From Calycina herbarum (taxonomy: Eukaryota; Ascomycota; Leotiomycetes; Helotiales; Pezizellaceae), in assembly GCA_001414485.1 (NCBI GenBank), contig LLEY01000235.1, forward strand, positions 1 to 64,000: a stretch of 64,000 nucleotides of DNA, written 5' to 3'. The notes beneath the pieces are model-generated. The model did no database searches, was not told the origin of the DNA, and saw only the letters and a list, made by a program, of their open reading frames with translations. This document shows, in pieces, positions 20,743 through 31,731 of the stretch; within the stretch, counting starts at the first letter, position 1; each line of letters starts with the position of its first letter. Position numbers and translations under genes: made by a program.

Positions 20743-23514
20743 TTACCCTCCGCGTTTCTCTCTTTCAGTTTGCTTCTCCCACATTTTTGAATACCTACCT
20801 CGCATCGCGAGTAGTTCATCATGCATCCCTCTTTCCACAATTCGCCCCTCGTGCATTACCAAAATTTGATCAGCGTGTGTGATGGTAGATAGCCTGTGAC
20901 TGATCGAGAACAAAATTCGAGACGAATGTTAGCAGGAGCAAATTTAAAACCAGTCAAAAATTGGGCGAAAGTAACATACGCAATCGTGATTGTTGTTAGA
21001 CCTTTCGTGACAACTTCAAGCGCCTCTTGAATTAGCTTCTCCGTATGTGTGTCCAATGATGCTGTTGCCTCATCTAGCAACATAATTCGTGGCTTTTTCA
21101 AAAGCGCCCTCGCAATTGCTACCTGAAATGGGAATGAGTTATTAGCCAAGAAAACACTACCACAGAAGAAATATGGTAAGATGAGAGAATATGAAAGATT
21201 AAAAATACACACTCGTTGTTTCTCGCCGCCGGACAATTTCAAACCTCTCTCTCCAACCTTGGTCTGATACCCTCTGCTGAAACCTAAGATTTTTTCATGA
21301 ATATTCGCTGCCTTACAAGCCTCCTCCACCTCTTCCGTTGTAGCATCCTCCCTTGCGTATAAAAGGTTATAGAGTATTTCCTCATTAAACAGGATGGTGT
21401 CTTGGGGGACAACGGCGATATGCTTCCTCAAGCTATCAATGGTAATCTTTTGCACAGCAATGTCGTCGATGAATATATGTCCGCTTTGTGGATTATAAAA
21501 GCGGTACAGTAGTTTCAACAGAGTAGATTTGCCACTACCGCTCTCACCGACGATGGCCGTTGATGTTCCAGGCTCGACAGTGAAAGAAATATCGTAGAGG
21601 GTAGTTCGTGTCGGAGTGTAGGAGAATGTGAGGTTGGAGATCTCAATCCGACCTTGGATTGAAGAGAGAGGTTGCGCGCTGGGAAGGTCTTCGACGTCCG
21701 GTTTGGTGTTGAACAGTTCAAGCATTCTCTCGGCATCAACAAGATTATTCTGCACTTGGTTATAGAAACTCCCAAAGAAAGCCAGAGGAGCTTGAAGCTG
21801 AGCGAAATAGGCGAGCAGCGCTACGAAATCCGATACTTTTTGCACACCTATAGATATCTGGTATGCTGATAGGGAGCAGACGGCTACTACACCTAGGATG
21901 AAAATCCCGTTTTGTGTGGCGTTTAAGGCATTCAAGGAAAATAGGACCGAGAACTCAGCCCCTTGGAACGCTTTTACCAGTCGCTGGAATTTGGAGGCTT
22001 CGAGCTTCAAGGCATTGTTGTACTGAACAGTTTCGTAGGCTAATATTGCGTCTGTTCTGAAAAAAAAAAATTTTGATCATCAGCTGTTGTTGAAATACCA
22101 ACAATATCGATTGGGTGAGGGGAAAGTACTTTGCAGCTTCCATATTCCTCTCCCTTGTAACCATTTCCCTCCTTGCATTTGCTCTATATTTTGCCATATA
22201 TATAGTAACAAAAATGTAGTTCCACATAACAGCTGCGACAATGATTGTATAAAAAGCATCAAACTCAATAAATAACCACACTGCCGCTATGCCGAGATCG
22301 AGCACCATGGGGAAGAGTTGAAAAGCAAACCCGTCCAAAAATGTGTTTAAAGCGCCCCCCTTACCTAAAGCGCTCATGACCTCACCTATTCTTTTACTAA
22401 GATGGAAATCCAAAGAAAGAAGAAGCACATGTGAGTAAGTGGCACTTGTGAGTCGCTGGTATAATGATTGACTTATTGGAATCCACAGGACAGCACGAAG
22501 TGATCCTATTACTCCTTGTTGACCCTGGAGTCCTCGATATAAACAATAAAGTGCGATACTCTTGTATGGAATTGTACCTTGTCCAAGGGAGTCAACCAGT
22601 TTCCCGAGCTGATTGGGGACCATGACGTTAATTATTCGTTGCAACATCAGAAGCAAGAAACATAAGACCGTCACTATTTGTTGGTTTTTGGAGTTTGAGG
22701 GCCTAGAAATCTTAGTAAGATTAGAGTGATGAGAGGAGATTTTATCATACATACCAAATATAAGGAAATAGTCTCCTGAATCCGTGAAAGTATTCAAGCC
22801 ACCCCCCTGATGGTTCGTAATGTCCAGTTGGTTTGGAGTTTTCATTTCCAAGCAGTGCCTCTCTTTCGACATCATAAACAGTTCGAGACCTCCAGTTGTT
22901 TCGTTTCATGAATGAGACAGCCATACAAAGCAATATGATAATCCTCAGAAGCGGGAGTAAATTGCTGACTTTCTCGAAGAAGGTGGGTTTCTTGGTGAGA
23001 AGTTGGTCAAATATTCCAATGACTACCTCAAATCCAATTGCTACAAACCATGTGTGCAAGTTTGCTCTGGTTGGGATAAATGAACTGTGTGGATCAGGCA
23101 GGAGACCGGAGGCGAAATACACAGCAAGCGCAAGAAATGAAGCCTGTTGGCAGTTAACTTGTTTTAATGACCCGTGAAACATTGTACTAACCAATTGAGC
23201 TTGGAAATAGTGGGTATCAACATAGTAGCTGCTATCTCGACGATACGCGCTGATACTATTCACGATACTGGCAGACTATGCTTGAATCAGTATTGGACAC
23301 ATGATATTATGATGATATAAGAAGGAACGCATACAAAAACGAGTAATAAGAAAGCTTGAAGCCACCAAATAGCTCGAGAGGACCTGTGCTGAATTGCTCC
23401 CGTGTTCTCGAAAGGATTTTTTTCCCTATAGAAGAAAGTATAAGATCCTAAAAGGGTTACACACAAGCCGGCTGGGTAAGCATAATACAAAAACAAAGAG
23501 ATTTTGGTCAACAT
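20743..23514 (-). CDS. ABC half-transporter with N-terminal extra membrane domain
   Basis: Predicted 789-residue transporter: an N-terminal multi-helix domain (TMD0, about residues 1–215), one six-helix ABC membrane domain, and one nucleotide-binding domain, as in HMT1-type (ABC-B) vacuolar half-transporters that move thiol conjugates. Seven exons, 23,514–23,335, 23,275–23,192, 23,143–22,755, 22,702–22,130, 22,056–21,213, 21,122–20,980 and 20,899–20,743; 2,370 nt and every phase closes. Walker [10 protein letters not shown], signature LSGGEKQR, Walker [13 protein letters not shown] and switch His in AHRLST are intact. Divergent from the aminotransferase with a 253-bp promoter. The sirodesmin cluster also has an ABC transporter, but whether it is the same type is not shown here. 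Sequestration or export of a sulfur-containing product is a reasonable inference. Confidence 0.85.
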
Positions 23515-23767
23515 ATTGGTGGAAAATGAGAAGGGCTGAACTGAGAGTGTGTTTGATACAATTTGAAGCTAATATGGAGCTACAATCAGAGGAAGTTTTC
23601 AGAAATGTGTGGTAACATCCGGGGTCCGAACTTCGAAGCGTGACAGCGGGCGGTAGCCGACCAAAGTTCGCGCCGAACGAAGTACTGTAATATTCCCAAA
23701 CCGCCCAAGTTTTCAGTGCTGTCAAAACCAAATTAAACTTAGAATCCCAATACAGTAACCACGAAGA
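23515..23767. promoter_or_regulatory. bidirectional promoter of ABC transporter and PLP enzyme with two CGG-N3-CCG sites
   Basis: CGGGGTCCG (23,620–23,628) and CGGTAGCCG (23,651–23,659), both followed by A, giving 10 of 11 positions or their equivalents of the GliZ-type site; spacing 31 bp. Confidence 0.5.
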
Positions 23768-25169
23768 ATGGCAAGCGAGGAGATTTCCGGAATGTCGATA
23801 CGTGGAGGGTCTAATGTAGCTGCCATAATGCCGAAAATCGCCGCCGCGGTGACTGCAAGATCTAGGGGAACGAAAATTGATTTAGCATCAGCGGAGAACT
23901 GGCTCATACGACCAGAGATTATCGAAATCTGCAAAGAAGCAATCGTCAACAATCTTTGTCCCGGAGATCTCTCCTACCCACGAGCTTTCGCGGGATTTCC
24001 AGAGGTACTCGATGCATTTGCCATGTTTTTGAACACTTATTTTAAGCCATTGATCCCAGTGGAGGTTTCGCATCTCGCTACAGCACCGGGTGCTGCAAGT
24101 TGCATCGATACACTTTTATACAACATCTGTGATCCGGGAGACGGGATCTTAGTCCCGGGGGCATATTGGAGTTAGTAGTCTTCTGTTCACAAATAAAACT
24201 ACCCACTTACTGTCAGCAGGTGGTTTTGACTTCCAGTTCAAGGCCAGATCTTCAGTCATCCCAGTATCTGTTGTGACAGCTGATTTGGACTCGACAATTT
24301 CCGAAGCGCTTATTCCAGCACTAGAGGTTGCATTCGAAAAATCCGAAATTCCCATCAGAGGGATGTTGATGTCAAATCCTCACAATCCGCTTGGGCAGTG
24401 TTATCCTGCTAAGTGTCTTGAGGAGTGCATTCGATTTTGCCAGCGGAAGAATATACACTATATATCTGACGAGGTTTATGCCATGACAACTTTTCCATGT
24501 CCCGAAATTGCTGAACCGGTACCCTTTGTTTCAGCGCTATCCTTAGACGTAGCCAGCATTGGATGCGACTTATCCCGAGTACACGCCGTCTGGAGCACCA
24601 GCAAAGACCTCGGTCAAAGCGGCATAAGAATGGCGAGTTCAATTATACAAGTACAGAGAGTTGGAAATACTAACTCTGCTGGAATAGGGATGCGCGATAA
24701 CTCAGGGGAACAAAGAAATGGCAATTGGTGTCACCCTAGCTTCGCATACACAAACCTCGACTCTTTCTTCGATATGCGTTTCGGCAATTCTCACCTCGCC
24801 TCGCCTACCGCTTCTACTGAAACGCAACTCCGAGGCGCTAGCATTGGGATACTCCATGGTGGTGGGGCAGTTTTGAAAAAACATAAATTGCGGTACTTCC
24901 CATCTTACGCTGGGCTTTACGTGTTTGCCAATATCGCACCCGGTTGCGAGTCTTGGGAAGAAGAAAAGAGGGTAGTGGAGTTAATGAAAGGTAAAGGTGT
25001 AATTATAAGCGGGGGACAAGGATATCATGGCCCAGAGAGCGAGAAGGGTTGGGCGAGAATTGGGTTCGGGGTTCCAAAAGACCAGTTGAAATCTGCTCTG
25101 CAGGTCATGGATGATGTGTTTAAGGAAGAGGCGCTCCATCAACAGAAAGATACTCCTGTAGAGTTTTGA
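23768..25169 (+). CDS. GliI-like PLP-dependent C–S lyase/aminotransferase, one frame break
   Basis: Fold-type I PLP enzyme related to ACC synthases and to GliI, which cleaves the C–S bonds of the bis-cysteine intermediate in gliotoxin synthesis. Exon 1 23,768–24,170, intron 24,171–24,219, exon 2 24,220–24,632. Motifs: SNPHNPLG, ISDEVYA, and the PLP lysine in TSKDLGQSGIRM. Homology then jumps to 24,688 (ITQGNKEMAIGVTLASHTQTS), implying a 55-nt intron 24,633–24,687 with a GC donor (GCGAGT), a CTAAC branch site and TAG acceptor. A one-base break at the T4 run 24,871–24,874 moves the last part (LRYFPSYAGLYVFANIA to the stop) into another frame. By chance one frame is open from 24,273 to 25,169, but its 24,633–24,875 part is not homologous. 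Divergent from the ABC gene. Confidence 0.75.
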
Positions 25170-25264
25170 ACATATCAACTGTGTGAAGCATCGAATAATA
25201 CCAGAACCAGAAAAACAAAGTATTGGTCTACAATTTTTGTATGCTTGACTGTTTGGCACTTTGC

Positions 25265-25275
25265 TCGGAAGCCGA
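25265..25275. promoter_or_regulatory. exact TCGGN3CCGA site, fusion-gene promoter
   Basis: TCGGAAGCCGA about 140 bp upstream of the O-methyltransferase fusion start; a perfect GliZ-type consensus. Confidence 0.55.
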
Positions 25276-25410
25276 GCGGGATGCGGTGGAGGCCACCAGC
25301 TGATTTAAATAGCAAGCATGAAGTCCCTCTCAACCAAAACATTATCTCAATCACAACCACCGTTTAATTTGGAGGTGCAAAAAGACATATCCGACTTCTG
25401 AACTTCCAAC

Positions 25411-27919
25411 ATGAATCAAACACTTGTCAACCTCATCGACTCATTGAAAGCTACCTTGAAGATTCTCAAATTCGAATTGGCAGATGAACTACAAGAAACA
25501 CTCCACAGTGACATCAAACTACCCGGAAAACGAATGGCTACGCTTGCTTGTACAGCAATAGATTTGCTTCACGAGACTGAACAAATTCTTGAGCCTGGCT
25601 CGTTGGTTCTTGCAGATCATTTTCTAGGTATATTTCTCTACAAAGATGCCCCTGTTCGTGATGTGACCGTAGGTATTCGTATTTAACTTCTTAAATAGGG
25701 TATCTGAACACAAAATGTCTTTGTGCAGCCGTCGAACTGAATGTCCCCGAGATCCTAGGAAAAGGTATTAAAAGTCTCCCTGCGCTTGCAGCTGAGGCAC
25801 ATGCGCACACACATCGCTTGCGGCAGATCATGAGGGTTCTCCACAACAATGGAATATTTTCCTACGATATTACGACGGATACATATAGCAACAACTCAAC
25901 ATCCGTCATGCTTATGAAGGACCACTGGACACAATGGCGAAATTGGGTCGACCTCTATGGCAACGAGTTCTATGACATGGCCCGCGGAATTCCCGCATCG
26001 TGCCACAAGGATGTCGCTAGAATGGCGGGACAGGTTAATTTCGATACCGATACCGACATGTTCACCTACTTCACGGAACAAGGATGGCTCCCTAGACTCC
26101 ACAAGACACTGAGCGGTGGTGCAACTGCACAAGCACCAGGACTCCTGGAAGACTATCCATGGGAAGACATTGCCGAGGAATGTTTTCTCGACGTTGGTGG
26201 TGGTGGCGGCGGGTTGGTAGCACTTCTACTGCGCAAGCATAAGATGATGCGTGCTGCAATATTTGACACAACAAAAGTGATTGAGCATGCAACAGAAAAT
26301 TTTCACAGTCCCACAGGAGAGTACGCCAATGTTGGCGATCGGGTACCTCGATCAAACCTGATCATAGGGGACTTCCACGTGGAGGTGCCCTCGTTTGAGG
26401 TGTATACCATGAAATGGTGTTTGCATGACTGGGACGACTCGAAAGCACTGACAGTTATGGGCAATATCCGAAAATCTATAATACGGGGGCCAAAGAGCCG
26501 TTTGATAATTCTCGAATCCTTATTGAAAGAGGGTAGAATGGGTCGCTTAGCACGTTACGGTGATTTAACAATGGCTATTAGCGCAAATGGACAGGAAAGA
26601 GATGAGGGACAATGGAGAGCATTAGCACGAGAGACAAGCTGGGAGGTCACGAATATTTACCATCTCCGAAATGCTTGGGTTTGCGCAATCGAACTTGTAC
26701 CAATTTGGGATGACGTTCGGCCCGAAACCAATGGAACAGCCGAAATGAAAAATGTCGCTAAACATGATTTTGTAGAGGAAATGAATGGAGGTCAAAAATT
26801 GGTCAACGAACCCTTTTCCAAGCGAAGGGAAGTTTCCACTGCCATGAGCTTTCTTGAGCCATGGGCGATATCACGAGGACAGCCATTCTTCCGCTCCGTC
26901 CCCGATCCTGGATTTGAAAGTAAGAACTTTGACTGGGTCGATCACCCGGTAACTGTCACCAATTCCCGGGGCCACAAGAACAACTTTACTCTAGACAAGA
27001 ACGGGTTCTGTTACGTAGACGACTCAAATACGATGACCCCGGAACTTCTCGACGCTTTGAGGGTGGGAGTAAAGAAAATAGTTCAGGAGCTATATTACCC
27101 CCAAGTAGAAAGACTGGTAAAACGAGTCACCGGCGCTTCTCGGGTCCTCATATTTGATCATACGGTTCGGAAGAAGGATCCGAGTCTCAAGAAAGAAGAT
27201 AACCCCAATGGGAAAGAACAGCCAGCCACCGTTGTAAGTTGAGCGAAATTTCCAGAAGGCTCTTGGCTAACCAAAACACAGGTGCATTGTGACCAGTAAG
27301 CATCGAGATGGATTCCCCACTTACTTTGGTCTTCCCCTCTGACAACAAGAATTTAGGTCTGCAAAGGGAGCATTACGTCGTGTAAAGCAGAATATCGGAG
27401 ACGGAGAAGATATCCAACATATTCTTGATAGTAGGCGCATTCGAATGATCAAGTGAGTTATGTCCATACCCCTAGAACCCAACCAAATCTAACATATATT
27501 TCAGTGTATGGCGTCCCTTGCGTGGACCAGTTACGGATTGGCCTTTGGCTACGATGGACTTTCAGACACTGTCCACCTCCGATGTCCATAATTGTGACCT
27601 ATGGAGACATCAGTTCGAAGAACGAGGACAGACGGTAACTTACACACATCATGACGAGCAAGAATGGTATCATCTAGATAAACAGACAGTAGATGAGATT
27701 ACCATGATTAAAATCTGGGATAGTGAGGATGGAACAGCGAATAGTAAGTACCATCACATGTAATCAAGATAAGGTTAGGAAACCTAGAGAACAAATGTTG
27801 ACCCATCTATAGTGTGCCCACATTCAGCTTTCAAGGATCCAAGTACATCAGAGGATACACCTCCAAGGGAAAGTGTGGAAGTGCGATGTATAGTCATAGA
27901 TCATCCTGCTGTTGACTAG
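25411..27919 (+). CDS. O-methyltransferase (GliM-like) fused to CmcJ/AsaB-like oxygenase
   Basis: Predicted 740-residue fusion. Exons 25,411–25,672, 25,729–27,233, 27,282–27,295 (14 nt), 27,357–27,452, 27,505–27,743 and 27,813–27,919; 2,223 nt, all phases close. Residues about 1–400 are a COMT-type O-methyltransferase: dimerisation helices, SAM motif FLDVGGGGGGLVAL, the catalytic His in KWCLHDWDD, and an LLKEG/DLTMAISANG region. Residues about 430–740 match the CmcJ/NvfI/AsaB hydroxylase–desaturase family: VDDSNTMTPE, putative metal ligands in VHCDQSAKGALRRV, NVWRPLRGPVTDWPLA and CPHSAFKDP. GliM and SirM are, as far as I recall, stand-alone methyltransferases, so the fusion suggests sequential oxidation and methylation of the same substrate. 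No stop codon or intergenic gap separates the halves. Perfect GliZ-type site upstream. Each domain call is strong; the joint reaction is inferred. Confidence 0.85.
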
Positions 27920-28021
27920 TGTATCTACCTTGCAATGAACTTGTGTTTATGGCATCTCAATTATCTAAACAGGATAGCTAGTATTTTCGTGCTTAAAGAA
28001 TTTACCACTGCTTTTATTGTC

Positions 28022-29451
28022 TTACGACTTGCTCAAACCTCGGAACTCCTCTTTTGCAGCTTTTAGTAACTCCTCATCCACCAAAGTCATCAAGCCTGTT
28101 ACAGCAAGTGCCTTTCCAGCTTTCAACGCAGCATCGTGGGCTCCTCGTTTCCTTGCAGCTTTGGCAAACCCAGGATTATGCGGTCCTTCCTCACTTTCTA
28201 TTTGGAATCCCAAGCTCAAACTTGGCATGGCATAGCTGATATTTCCCTGATCCGTACTCGCTTGTGTTGCCCCCCGAATCAAGTCCAACTCCGCTGTAGG
28301 AACGTTTTCCCCAAGTTGATTCATAGCAGTTCTACAAACCGACCCCAAAGCTTTGTTTGGAACGTGATCGTCATATCCCATCAATATCGTCATCTTCAAC
28401 GTTGCCCCTGAGGCTCCTGCGCCAGCTTCAAAACACTTGTCCACCTTCTGCTTCAATATTTCTAATCTCGATTTACTCAAAGCTCTCACCACAAAAATTC
28501 CTGCCGCATATGCGTGAATAATGTTCGGAGCAATCCCCCCATCAGTGATATGTCCTTGGATAATATCACCAGGCATCGTTTGCTGTCTGAGAACACTGAG
28601 CCCATTGTATGCGATAATCAAGGCATCAAGGGCATTGATTCCTTCCCAAGGACAAGCAGCAGCGTGCGCTTCTTTTCCGAAATATTCGACTTTGAAATTT
28701 ACATATGCATTTGTTCTGACAAGAACAGAAGCAGGAACAGTTCCGGGGTGAGAAATCAAATTAATGTCAACATCCTTGTCAGAGTATGCTCCAGCTTCTA
28801 GAAGTTTGATTTTTCCACCACCCCCTTCTTCTGCTGGTGTTCCAAATAAGATGACTTTTCCTGGGAGGGAGTAGGTGGTGATAGCTTCAGCAACTGCGAG
28901 AGATGCGGCAACTCCGCAAATGGCTATGAGATTGTGGCCACATGCATTTCCAATTCCAGTAAGTGCATCTTCTTGCTGTCAGAGAATTGCCACTAGGCCA
29001 TAGCAGGGATACATACCGTATTCAGCATTATAACTGATAACTGGACCCTTTCTCCCACTATTGAATTCTGCGATGAATGCTGTGGTAATTCCATACGCAG
29101 ATGGAGTGACCTTCCACCCTTTCTGCGTCTTCATAAAACTCGTAAGTGTTTCATGAGCAATGAATTCTTTATAATTGAGTTCTGGGTTGTCGTGAATTTT
29201 TAAGTTGATAGGCCGTAAAACCTCACTGATTGAGTCGATGTATTTTGAAGTGAAATCTAGGAATTCCTTCTCAAGACGAGTAGACTTCGTCTCAGTACCT
29301 AGATGGACGATCATTTAGTCTATTTGTAGACCAATGTTTACCAATAAAACTTACGAATGGGAATGTTGGCATGCCCTCTGGTGAGAGCAGCAGCACCACG
29401 AGCCGACAATTCAGCATCCTCGCCGTTTAGAGTCGATGAAAGTATCTGCAT
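28022..29451 (-). CDS. M20-family metallo-amidohydrolase/peptidase
   Basis: Predicted 441-residue member of the M20 (ACY1L2/PM20D2-like, amidohydrolase) family, which hydrolyses N-acyl amino acids or dipeptides with a dinuclear metal site. Exons 29,451–29,355, 29,298–29,017 and 28,968–28,022; introns of 56 and 48 nt; 1,326 nt, phase closes. Landmarks: IHDNPELNYKE, EYDALTGIGNACGHNL with the metal His and Asp, TPAEEGGGGK with the Glu pair, and the lid domain with EAHAAACPWEG. No signal peptide is seen. The 369-bp promoter shared with the next MFS gene has a CGG-N3-CCG site, so both may belong to the cluster. It is not the M19-type dipeptidase GliJ; it could serve a similar trimming step, but that is speculation. 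Confidence 0.85.
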
Positions 29452-29585
29452 CACCTCAAAATTCTTATGCTTCTATGCGCTGTGTAAATAAAACAATTTG
29501 GGAGGCACAAATAAATCAAACTAGCATTTAGGTTCGTTTGAAGCTGACTTAATAAAGGTGGGGTAAGCTTATCTGTCCCGACAGG

Positions 29586-29594
29586 CGGGTTCCG
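29586..29594. promoter_or_regulatory. CGG-N3-CCG inverted repeat in M20/MFS divergent promoter
   Basis: CGGGTTCCG between the divergent M20 amidohydrolase and Dal5-type MFS genes. Only the six-base core matches; the outer T/A are absent. Confidence 0.3.
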
Positions 29595-29820
29595 CGACCA
29601 CGTGCTTCTCCCCCCCATTTTTGGCATCTTATCAAAATCCGTGCGTATCAAATCCACTTTACGGGTAACAACACCGATGAAATCGGGGACTATCTTGATA
29701 TCTTTGTAGGTCAATAAATTTTGCCCCATAAAAGTTTTCCTATACATAGTTTCCTGTCCCGCAATAATTTTACTTTTCTGTTTCTCGCTAATTCCACTTT
29801 TTCATCTCTACTATTTCAAG

Positions 29821-31731
29821 ATGTCTTCCCCAAAAGAAGCCGATGAGAAGATTTCGTCAATTCCTCCTCCTGACGATGTATTAACGGAAAAGAAGGCTGC
29901 AAAAATAACCGATGAAGCAGGGGAACTGGCAGTTCTGGCTCTCGCCTCAGGAGAGCCTGACGCCGAATTGTCAAAGAAGGTTTTGCGAAAAATAGATCTC
30001 TATCTTCTGCCATTCCTATGCGTAACTTACGGTATGATGATATTTTGAATTTGATTAACAACAATCTAACGTGACCAAAGGTCTTCAATTCCTCGACAAA
30101 ACGTCACTGGGATATTCCAGCGTCTTTGGTATCATTAAGGATACACATCTCGTGGGCCAAGATTACTCCTGGGCTTCGTAAGTTGTTCCGACCCCATGGA
30201 CTAACCGGTGATTAACCAAAGAAATAGTTCGATATTTTATTTTGGATACCTCGTTGCCGAATATCCTGGAGTAGCCCTCCTCCAACGTTTCCCAATTGCA
30301 AAGTTTCTCGGCAGTAAGCTCGTTTCCTCACTTCCAGGTCGCAATTGGTCAAAATTTTCTCACAAACAGTAGTAAACATTATCATATGGGCCGCTTTGTT
30401 GATGCTCACAGCGCTCACAAATTCCTTTGCCAGTCTCGCCGCCCTTCGTTTTCTTTTAGGAATATTCGAGTCTACTATCTCGCCTGGATTTGTTCTCCTC
30501 ACTAGTACTTGGTACACCCGCAAGGAACAAGCGTCTCGCTCCTCTCTCTGGATATCGTTCATGGGCTTGTTTGGGACTGTCGGTGGGATTCTCACCTTTG
30601 GAATCGGACACATCAACCATTCCCTCTCGCCATGGAAGCTCATTTATCTTATTCTTGGTGCCGTCACCATTATTTGGGGCATTCTCTTCGTCATTTTTGT
30701 GCCAGACAATCCAGCAACTACACGTTGGTTGACTGAAGAGGAAAGAATCGTCGCGCTGCAGAGAGTGATTGAGAACAAAACAGGCACAAAATCTAGAACT
30801 TTTGTCAAAGCGCAAGCTTGGGAGGCAGTTACGGATCCTAAGATTCTCCTCCTCGGCTTGATATCTTTCGTCAATGCTGTCGCATCAGGTGGTTTATCGT
30901 TTGGTTCTTTGATTAGTAAGTTGTCTTCTCGTTGTTTTCTTGAATCTCAGCGCCTCACTACTGTCTGAGCATATCGGGAGTTGTTAAGCGAGTCAAACCC
31001 ACCGACTCCTTGCACTTACCTAGTATATGATGGAAGATTGAGAAATGATTTGCTGACTTGGACATCTCGGTGAATAGTTCAAGGGTTCGGCTATACTGCT
31101 CTTCAAACCTCGTTAATGAACATGCCTTTGTCCTTCCTACAGTCAGTGTTCATGCTCCTCGGTGGATACACCATGCATAAACTTCCCAATTCGCGGCTTT
31201 ATGTTGCGACTGTTGCAATGGTCCCACCCATTATTGGGACACTTCTCATCAATCAATTGGCAACGGAGAACAAATGGGGTCGCCTTGTTGGACTTTGGCT
31301 CTTGGCAGGTTACCCAACCGGATTCATGGTTCTCTTATCGTTACTTGCAACAAATATCGCTGGTACAACAAAGAAAAGTACAGCCAGTGCTATGGTTTTT
31401 GTCATGTACTGTGTTGGACAAATTGTTGGCCCGCAGTGTTTCAAGGCAAGTGAGAAACCAGGGTACAGAGGAGGTATCATAGCAATGCTTGTTGGGTTTA
31501 TACTTAATGCTTTCTTCAATTTAGTTCTGAGGTGTTTGTATGTCTGGGAAAACAAGAAGAGAGAGACTGGACTACAAGGCTTGAGCGAAGAGAATTTGGA
31601 GGAGTTGAGAGAGGAGAGTAGACGGCAAGGATTCGAGGATCGAACGGACAAGGAGAATGTAAGTTTTCCTTCCAGAAACGATTTTGTCAGCACTAATGAA
31701 AGCACAGGTTTTCTTTCGATACGTGTTGTAG
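29821..31731 (+). CDS. Dal5/allantoate-permease-type MFS transporter
   Basis: Predicted 514-residue transporter of the anion:cation symporter group of the MFS (Dal5, Tna1, Seo1), which imports carboxylates, ureido compounds or small peptides. Exons 29,821–30,031, 30,081–30,177, 30,228–30,313, 30,370–30,915, 31,078–31,658 and 31,708–31,731; 1,545 nt, phase closes. Seen: polar N-tail, LRKIDLYLLPFL then LQFLDKTSLGYSS (helix 1), the family stretch RFLLGIFESTISPGF, TRWLTEEER in the central loop, CVGQIVGPQCF, and a short C-terminal exon (VFFRYVL). Intron 4 is long (162 nt). Divergent from the M20 gene, which suggests uptake of an amide or peptide and its cytosolic hydrolysis. Confidence 0.85.
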
